A stretch of DNA of 64,000 nucleotides from Haematobia irritans (taxonomy: Eukaryota > Arthropoda > Insecta > Diptera > Muscidae), in contig NC_134400.1 in NCBI RefSeq assembly GCF_050003625.1, positions 43,572,557 to 43,636,556 on the forward strand, written 5' to 3'. Position 1 is the stretch's first letter. Each line of letters begins with the position of its first letter. Below the pieces are notes generated by a model. It did not search any database. It worked only from the letters and a program-made list of their open reading frames with translations, and was not told where the DNA came from. The position numbers were made by a program, and so were the translations under genes. Below are positions 58,601 to 64,000 of this stretch, piece by piece.

Positions 58601-59432
58601 CACTGCTCCTGATGAATGTAAGTATGTTCCTTAAGCTGCACTCCCGCCGATCAGTGAGAGCCTGAACGGGATGAACGGACCGAGATGATCTTGGTCTCCA
58701 CATAAAGATGACGCCTTCGATAGGTCAAGCACCACGAGAACCGTCCTATTACACGGCTTGGGTTGATTGAGTCCTGTATTTATTTATGCTGAAATGGCCT
58801 GCAAATCTGTCGTGCTATGTACTTTACGGAAACCATGTTGATGGTTGGCAGGTAGAAAATTCTGGCTGGCGAGTAGTAGTGCCTCATCATTCTGGGCTAC
58901 GTGCGAGAGAAGGGAAATCTGTCCGCACGATTCACCCTTGCTCTAGACTTTGCCTAGCTTCAGCACTGGAATCGCACTATCCATTTTCCATGCTAGGGTA
59001 TAATGAGTGATTCCAAGGACAAATTGACGAGTCTGGTCAAGTTCTGAACTCCCAGATGCATTAGCATGGAAATTCCGTCGGACCCAGAGCCTTAGATGGT
59101 TTCGCACATTGGTAACTTTGGCTGTTGTAAATATTAATGTATGGCTGACTCCGAGACCACGAAAGCGACGAATGACTCTTATTTCGCTCTATCACTCTTG
59201 GGATGCTCGACAAACTGTCGGTTAAAAACATCTAGCGGATCAGCCACCGTCACGCCGCCAAAGGTGACTGAGATCCCATTATCCCTTATAGCGGGCTTCG
59301 AGAAGGCCCTCACCCTTGGCCACAACTTACCTGTTCCTGTGTTTAGCTTGCGCTCATCGACTATCTTACTAATCTAAAAAGTCAGTTCCCTGATTCTAAG
59401 GTCATCAGGGTTAGCCCGACATTGTTCATCAT

Positions 59433-59472
59433 ATATAGGTTAGGTTAAAGTGGCAGCCCGATTAAATTTCAG
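59433..59472 (-). mobile_element. 40-bp tail-only retro-insertion with 9-bp target duplication
   Basis: ATATAGGTTAGGTTAAAG followed by TGGCAGCCCGATTAAATTTC matches only the last bases of the LINE/SINE tail at 51937 and 48794. It is flanked by exact copies of GTTCATCAT (59424-59432 and 59473-59481). Removing the insert and one duplicate restores the LINE reading ADDHDEQCRANPDDLRIREL. Confidence 0.85.
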
Positions 59473-59619
59473 GTTCATCATGATCGTCTGCGTGTTCTGC
59501 TGCTTCTGCTAGGATGTTGGTCCTCAGCTGAGTAGTTCCACTAGCGGGTATGTAGGAAGCGGTTGCTGTGTTGATGATGCCCGGAACACGCTCAGAGAAG
59601 GGGACGAGAGCTCATTGAT

Positions 59620-59668
59620 CCGATGATCTGTGTATTCTCTGAAGCCGATGATCTGTGTATTCTCTGAA
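59620..59668 (+). repeat. 25-bp tandem duplication
   Basis: CCGATGATCTGTGTATTCTC followed by TGAA occurs twice, separated by one G (59620-59643 and 59645-59668), within LINE copy 2. Confidence 0.9.
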
Positions 59669-59710
59669 TCAACCAAAAGAAAGTAAGCTTGGTACTTTCT
59701 TTTGGTTGAT
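59668..59710. other. Perfect 18-bp hairpin
   Basis: ATCAACCAAAAGAAAGTA pairs with TACTTTCTTTTGGTTGAT around AGCTTGG. It interrupts the LINE endonuclease reading, immediately after the tandem duplication, suggesting a local replication or repair event. Confidence 0.9.
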
Positions 59711-60479
59711 AAACATTCAGCATACAGACGTTATGAAGTCGCAGGGTCTTTCAATGGTGAGAATTATGTGAAATTATGTGAATTATGCAGTGAAATGACG
59801 GTCGAAGGTAAGGAAATATCTGGCGAACTGCTGCAATCACCTATAATGTTCGTGGTGTCCTTTTCGTTCATCATTCAAAATCTGGAGACCTCGACCTGCT
59901 CTGCCAAAGCTATGCCTCTCCATCCATTACCTAGGAGAGAATACCAATGTTCATGGTGGGCATTGAAGTCTCCTAGCACCACACTCAATGTGTGAACTAT
60001 GATCTGGAGCACCAACCAATCGGTAGATATGTATACATTGTATATCTCTGGCTCGGCCGTCCCAAACTTGACAGTTATCCCTACACATTCCATGTAGGGA
60101 TTACTAGTGTCTGGAAAAGTTGAGAAGGGTCTACCATCACAATGGCACAAGCTGCTAGAATTCTGCTTCGTCTCTTGGATCACCGCAACCCTAATTCTCT
60201 TCCGATTTATAACCACGATGCACTTTCCGGAACTGGTACAATACTGGGTGTCAGATGCTTCGGCGGAGAATATTATTGTGCCGAACATGTCGGGGGGTGT
60301 CACTTAGTCTGCTGTCGTTGGAATAGCATCCTGCCACGTAGCTAGTATGACTATACTTACGCAGAGATGTTAAGCTGGAGCAAAAAGACAGACGAATAAC
60401 ATGTGGTCTGATTTGGCATCCGTTGGCCGATGCACAGGATTGACCCAAAGAATCTGCCGCCGTGGGATTGAAAATAAAT

Positions 60480-61500
60480 AAATAAGCCTTAGTAATCCGC
60501 TCTATCGTGTGTTCGAGGTTTGGTGCATCTACCCAATTTCAAACCCAGGAACTAAATGTTTACAAACAAAATCTTGTTTTGTACGTAACAAATTCTTCAA
60601 AACCAATTAAACAAAATTAGAGATAAATATTCGATCATCCCCAATTTTAACGGTTGGTAAAATTCTAAGAAGAAAATATTTTGTAAGAAATGGGAATTTT
60701 ATTTGTATAAAATTTCGTTCCGAAAGAAAGCTCTTTTTTGTGTGAAAAACCAATGTCGTATTAACATTTTTATTTAGTAAATTTATCTTTAAAATTAATT
60801 CTTGTTTGCCTATGAAAATATTGGCAATTTCTTGTAACTTCTTCTGCTATTCCAAACTATTCTTAATGAAGAATTTCATCATTTCATATCCTTTAGTCAC
60901 TGCATAACAATTCCTTTAATGTTTTGCAACATCCTTACAGTTCATTTAACAATTAGCCCGTTTCCAACAAATAAATGCCTGAAACAACGGAAAAAGGAAA
61001 ACGACTTGAATAATCTTGTTTAATTAAAAACCGAGAACTTTATTTTCAATTTGGGACAAAGTTTCACTGTTGTTGTTGACAAAATTTGCTAAAACAACAA
61101 ATAAAAAGAAAAAACGTCCAATGCTTTAAGCTCTGAACAGAAAACGTGCAAACTGTCCAAGCTCGTAGCAACATTAACAAATTTAACCCAAATCACGTTT
61201 GAAGTCCACCATGTGCCCATCTAGCCTGTTGGCCAAATACTGCAAGTCCAAAATGTTAGCTAAACTAGAAGCGACAATTCAACTAAGTTTAGACACAAAG
61301 AGAAAACCCGTTTCTGTGCCAAATGACTGGCCAAAATAGTTAGCTCGACAAACAAAAGAGAGTAACAAAACAAAAAAACATTAAAGCTTTTCAAATGTTT
61401 TTTTTTTTATATTAACAACAAACAGTGGGTTCCAGTCAAGTAATTTTGCACCAAATTTTTCAAACAAATTTGATTTAATTTAATTTAAAATTTTTGCGGG
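60480..61500. other. Intervening AT-rich sequence, nothing recognised
   Basis: About 1 kb, AT-rich, apparently unique. No gene structure is visible. Confidence 0.5.
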
Positions 61501-61621
61501 TGAGGTTAGGAGAATGCTTTATGCACCTGGCAGTGTGTCGACACGTGTGCCGGAATCGAAATTGCTACCGGCTAATGATTACCACCTCCGAACCGCTTTC
61601 GCTTGCTTCGAGGTGGGTCCC

Positions 61622-62155
61622 ACACACAAAAAAAAAATTTCTGATTCAATCACCAAATTAATTGATCCAATTAATTTTTTAATTGAAATGTCTTCAATCA
61701 CGAAAATGATAGTATCAATCACAGTTTTAATTGGGCATAGAAAAAATTCTTGATTATAAAATTAATTGATTTTTTCAGCAAATTTCAATTAATTTTTTAA
61801 TTGATTCAATTAAAAATTTAATTGATGTTGATTGCAAAACTCAATTAATTTATTAATTAAAAAAGGTAAGTATTTTTAATTACTTTCTGAATTGGCTTAG
61901 AGTTTTTATTTGGATTAACAAATGATTGTTTGAAATACATTTTTAATTAGTCTTCCGAATTAGATTAAAAGGTTAATTGTATCAATTAATTTTTTAATTA
62001 CAAATTTTAAAATTTTCAATCATTGACTTAATTAACTTAATGTTGCTATCATGATTAAAAAGTTAATTGTATCAATTAATTTATTAATTGAAAAAATTTT
62101 CAACTTCAATTAACTTTTTAATTGGAAATATTTTGGTGATATTTTTTTCTGTGCA
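61622..62155. mobile_element. AT-rich MITE with imperfect inverted ends
   Basis: The left end CACACAAAAAAAAAATTTCT and the reverse complement of the right end CACAGAAAAAAATATCACC are similar. AATTAATTTTTTAATTG-type palindromic phrases recur throughout, and both subterminal regions contain ATCACCAAA or its partner. No coding sequence. It lies between two stretches that look LINE-derived. No exact target duplication was found. Confidence 0.65.
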
Positions 62156-62289
62156 CGTGGTCCGTGACCATCTCCTTCGAGTCCGCATCCACATCCAAGC
62201 CTACATTACTCATGTCGTAGTATCCATGTCAACCTTCTTCCTGCGGAGAACGTGTTCCACACATCGCTTTATGGCCTCCCAGTTCCTCT

Positions 62290-62530
62290 TATCCTATACC
62301 ATCGTCTGGCTTATATTTCTCGGAGGGACGTGTCCAATCTCATCTTCTAGCGCTGTTCGTCGTTCTGCCCACCGACTACATCTAAAGAAGGTTTGCTTGG
62401 CATCATCCGTGACCTCCTCTTCTTCGTATATACAGTTCTCTGAGCTGCATTTCCCCACATGATGCAGATACTTTCGAAAGTACTCGCGACCAGAGAGCAT
62501 CTGAGCCATGTAATACGTTACTTCCCCACA
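62290..62530 (-). pseudogene. R1-clade LINE ORF2 C-terminus
   Basis: The frame at 62294-62509 encodes MLSGREYFRKYLHHVGKCSS then NCIYEEEEVTDDAKQTFFRC, the C-terminal Cys/His region (C...C...H-like/F-F-x-C) typical of R1-clade ORF2, and ends RWAERRTALEDEIGHVPP. The preceding part is in another frame at 62543-62764. Inactive fragment. Confidence 0.8.
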
Positions 62531-62542
62531 TCTTCTCTCTCG

Positions 62543-62764
62543 CTATCTGCCCTTTGTCTCGTTTCTCCACTGTTCCTTCAATATATCTCTGGTCTCTTGT
62601 AGAACGTTCGGTATCAAGTCCGTCAAGCCTTGTTGCTTTGCCTCGAAAACCTTTTGCCGCTCAATCGCCTGGAGGTTTATTGGGATCGTTCCTGTTATCA
62701 CTAGTGCGGCTTCCCCCGATACCTTGACAAAGGCCCTTTTTTGTTCCCTGAAGTTAGTCGCCAT
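62543..62764 (-). pseudogene. R1-clade LINE ORF2 segment after the RT
   Basis: EAALVITGTIPINLQAIERQ then QQGLTDLIPNVL and ILKEQWRNETKGR match the segment between RT and the C-terminal Cys/His region in R1-type ORF2 (AAxVIAGxIPIDLxxxER, QxWQxRW). The RT and endonuclease are missing: just upstream is ORF1 sequence, so the element has a large internal deletion. Confidence 0.8.
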
Positions 62765-62769
62765 CTAAT

Positions 62770-63105
62770 GCCTTCTTTAGTTTTCTTTATCACTTGCCTA
62801 ATAGAATCCCTTACTTCTTCTTCTGTTGTGAGTGCATCCAGATCCTGGCGTTCCTCTCTATTGTCTTATCTTTCAATGTGCGCGTTGTAGTTTCACGGAA
62901 GGCTTCTTTGTCTCCTCCTTTTCCCATCACTAAGAGAATGAAGTCAGCCTTAGTCTTCCTAACGGTTCGCACTGTTACCTCTGCTTCGCTTGGATTTACC
63001 TTATCCCTCAAACTTCTCAAAACTTCCGCATAACTGTACCCTTCATAGAGCTTTATAACGACGGCATCGGGGCGTTCCCTTGGTCCCTTTGGTCATGGTT
63101 TCCTC
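62770..63105 (-). pseudogene. R1-clade LINE ORF1 (Gag-like) fragment
   Basis: RPDAVVIKLYEGYSYAEVLR then SLRDKVNPSEAEVTVRTVRK, TKADFILLVMGKGGDKEAF and, after a frame change, RQDLDALTTEEEVRDSIRQV. This is the conserved region before the zinc knuckles of R1-type ORF1, an RNA-binding protein that coats LINE RNA. The zinc knuckles are deleted, and the sequence passes straight into ORF2 at about 62765. Confidence 0.82.
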
Positions 63106-63840
63106 TTCGGTTTCTCTCCTCTAGCGACCGAAAGCTTTATGTCTGAAATTGTATTTACGCCCCTAAGCGTCAACACTTCGTTCGGTCTCTTTTTATGCTT
63201 CTTTCTTGGATTTGTCTCTGCTGGGCTCGGTGAACTTGACTTGATCTTGGGGGTCTGAAGTATTGAAGTATCTGCCGCTAGATCTCCATGTATTCTTCTC
63301 TGTATACCATCATCAAGGTCTACCATCATCAAGGTCTACCGGAAAACCTTAGCTATAACACAAACAGTTCGTCTAAACATCCCTACTTATGTTCCTTTGT
63401 CTACTTATCGCGGCCTTCATCTTGCGGAGTTTCAACTGGCAGTTAGCTAGGACTTTCTCTTCGGATTATTTTCATTTTCATAATGAACTGGGGATTCCCT
63501 CTCCGCGTGCCGGGTGAACGCGTCGTTTTTAACATCAACCACATTCTCCTAGAACTGAGTGTTGCTAGCTCCCTATCTAATAATCTCCCATCAGTTGAAT
63601 TGTTTGTCGGATTATTAATTCGGTACGGGACCCATCTTGAAGCCGTTATCTGTGTCCGATAATGTACTGGCCTTCTCGGTATACCGGCTTCCCTCTCTTT
63701 CATCCAGTTTTCTCTACCGATGACATCTAGTATTTATGCCATCTCGGAGACTCCGTTTTGAATATCCCTACTTATGTTCTTTTGTCTACTTATTGCGGCC
63801 TAGGGATTCCTCTTCTGATTTTCTCATTTCCATAATAAAC
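63106..63840 (-). pseudogene. R1-like LINE 5' region / ORF1 N-terminus, partly duplicated
   Basis: Low-complexity basic frames (for example NPRKKHKKRPNEVLTLRG at 63093-63332) lie upstream of the ORF1 core. A segment ATCCCTACTTATGTTC plus GTCTACTTAT-type text and GGGATTCC is repeated at about 63378-63500 and 63763-63840, a spacing of about 385 bp. No conserved domain is seen. The part is assigned to the LINE by continuity only. Confidence 0.5.
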
Positions 63841-63845
63841 TCGTA

Positions 63846-64000
63846 ACAAGTATGTATATACGGCCGAACCGATATGGACCGATTTTTGTGCGATTGGGGA
63901 TAGGTTTTTATCTGGAGACTATATATAACTATAGACCGATATGAACCAATTTTGGCATGGTTTTTAAAGACTATATACACGTACCTAATTTCAACCGGAT
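63846..64000 (-). mobile_element. HINE, truncated by window end
   Basis: ACAAGTATGTATATACGGCC is followed directly by core text CCGATATGGACCGATTTTTG and CTATAGACCGATATG. The stem-loop is deleted between the terminal ACAAGTA and the core. It continues beyond the window. Confidence 0.75.

Larger units (their letters stand above)
58600..60440 (-). pseudogene. Jockey/R1-clade LINE copy 2, degenerate
   Basis: Minus-strand order from the right. Endonuclease: RVAVIQETKQ and VVLGDFNAHHEHWYSLLGNG then GIALAEQVE (59875-60303), and ASYIPASGTTQL with NILAEAAEHADDHDE (59480-59600). Linker: CRANPDDLRIREL and KIVDERKLNTGTGKLWPRVR (59300-59430), FGGVTVADPLDVFNRQFVEH. RT N-half: NHQHGFRKVHSTTDLQAISA and RTVLVVLDLSKAS (58680-58860). 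It then jumps to the ORF2 C-terminus CSLRNILTFIRSS (about 58615). Most of the RT palm is missing and several frame changes exist. A 40-bp retro-insertion splits the linker at 59433. Confidence 0.78.

Noticed and set aside
61622..62155. Exact target-site duplication for the AT-rich MITE
   Set aside because: Flanks CCCA... and CACG... do not form a convincing direct repeat, so superfamily assignment was withheld.

Overview
This window looks like intergenic or heterochromatic DNA from a higher dipteran genome, most likely a muscid fly of the Stomoxys/Haematobia/Musca kind. The reasons are the AT-rich composition, the lack of any intact host gene, and the repeat repertoire: DINE-1/Helentron-like elements, R1/jockey-clade LINEs, a Penelope-like element, a mariner-like element and a hAT-like MITE. 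The species is inferred from remembered repeat families, not measured. No bacterial-type operons, rRNA, tRNA or CRISPR arrays are visible.

Two tandem repeats dominate. The first is a 29-bp, nearly strand-symmetric satellite built from TTTCTATAGAAA and AAAATTTTGTCAAAATTTT. It fills 1-2938 and 8.69-17.82 kb and forms short arrays elsewhere. The second is a ~153-bp monomer found only as the core of a family of 0.9-3.2 kb interspersed elements. These elements have a TATACCC...GGGTATA end followed by (GTCC/GTCT)n, and an opposite end carrying a TTCGGCC/GGCCGAA stem-loop and a terminal ACAAGTA. This architecture matches Drosophila DINE-1/INE-1 and Helentron-associated elements (HINEs). Complete copies have the order [TATACCC end][153-bp array][29-bp array][stem-loop end], so the 29-bp satellite is an internal part of the element and the large arrays may be expansions of it.

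Layout: 0-3.3 kb, 29-bp array ending in a Penelope terminal fragment with an intact-looking hammerhead ribozyme; 5.1-7.2 kb, HINE with two stem-loop ends; 8.0-8.5 kb, DINE fragments; 8.5-17.8 kb, three higher-order satellite units, each carrying a broken hammerhead; 19.4-22.2 kb, an old ~195-bp tandem array; 22.2-26.5 kb, nested HINEs; 28.2-32.7 kb, a 29-bp array interrupted by a HINE and followed by an internally deleted mariner-like element; 34.3-37.5 kb, the longest HINE; 37.5-39.7 kb, LINE fossils; 40.0-45.4 kb, a DINE-like element split by a hAT-like MITE, then a Penelope-like element split by a HINE that is itself split by another HINE; 45.6-47.2 kb, a third DINE subfamily; 48.7-57.6 kb, further HINEs interrupted by a SINE-like fragment and a LINE; 57.7-60.5 kb, two broken jockey/R1-clade LINE copies, one split by a 40-bp tail-only retro-insertion; 61.6-63.8 kb, a MITE and an internally deleted R1-like LINE.

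All coding sequences seen are transposon remnants. The informative content is the structure: ribozyme relics in a satellite, a MITE carrying LINE coding sequence, LINE and SINE copies sharing one (TTAGG)n-like tail, nested insertions with readable target-site duplications, and a 153-bp repeat open on both strands as a 51-codon unit. All positions were read by eye, so boundaries of degenerate repeats are approximate.
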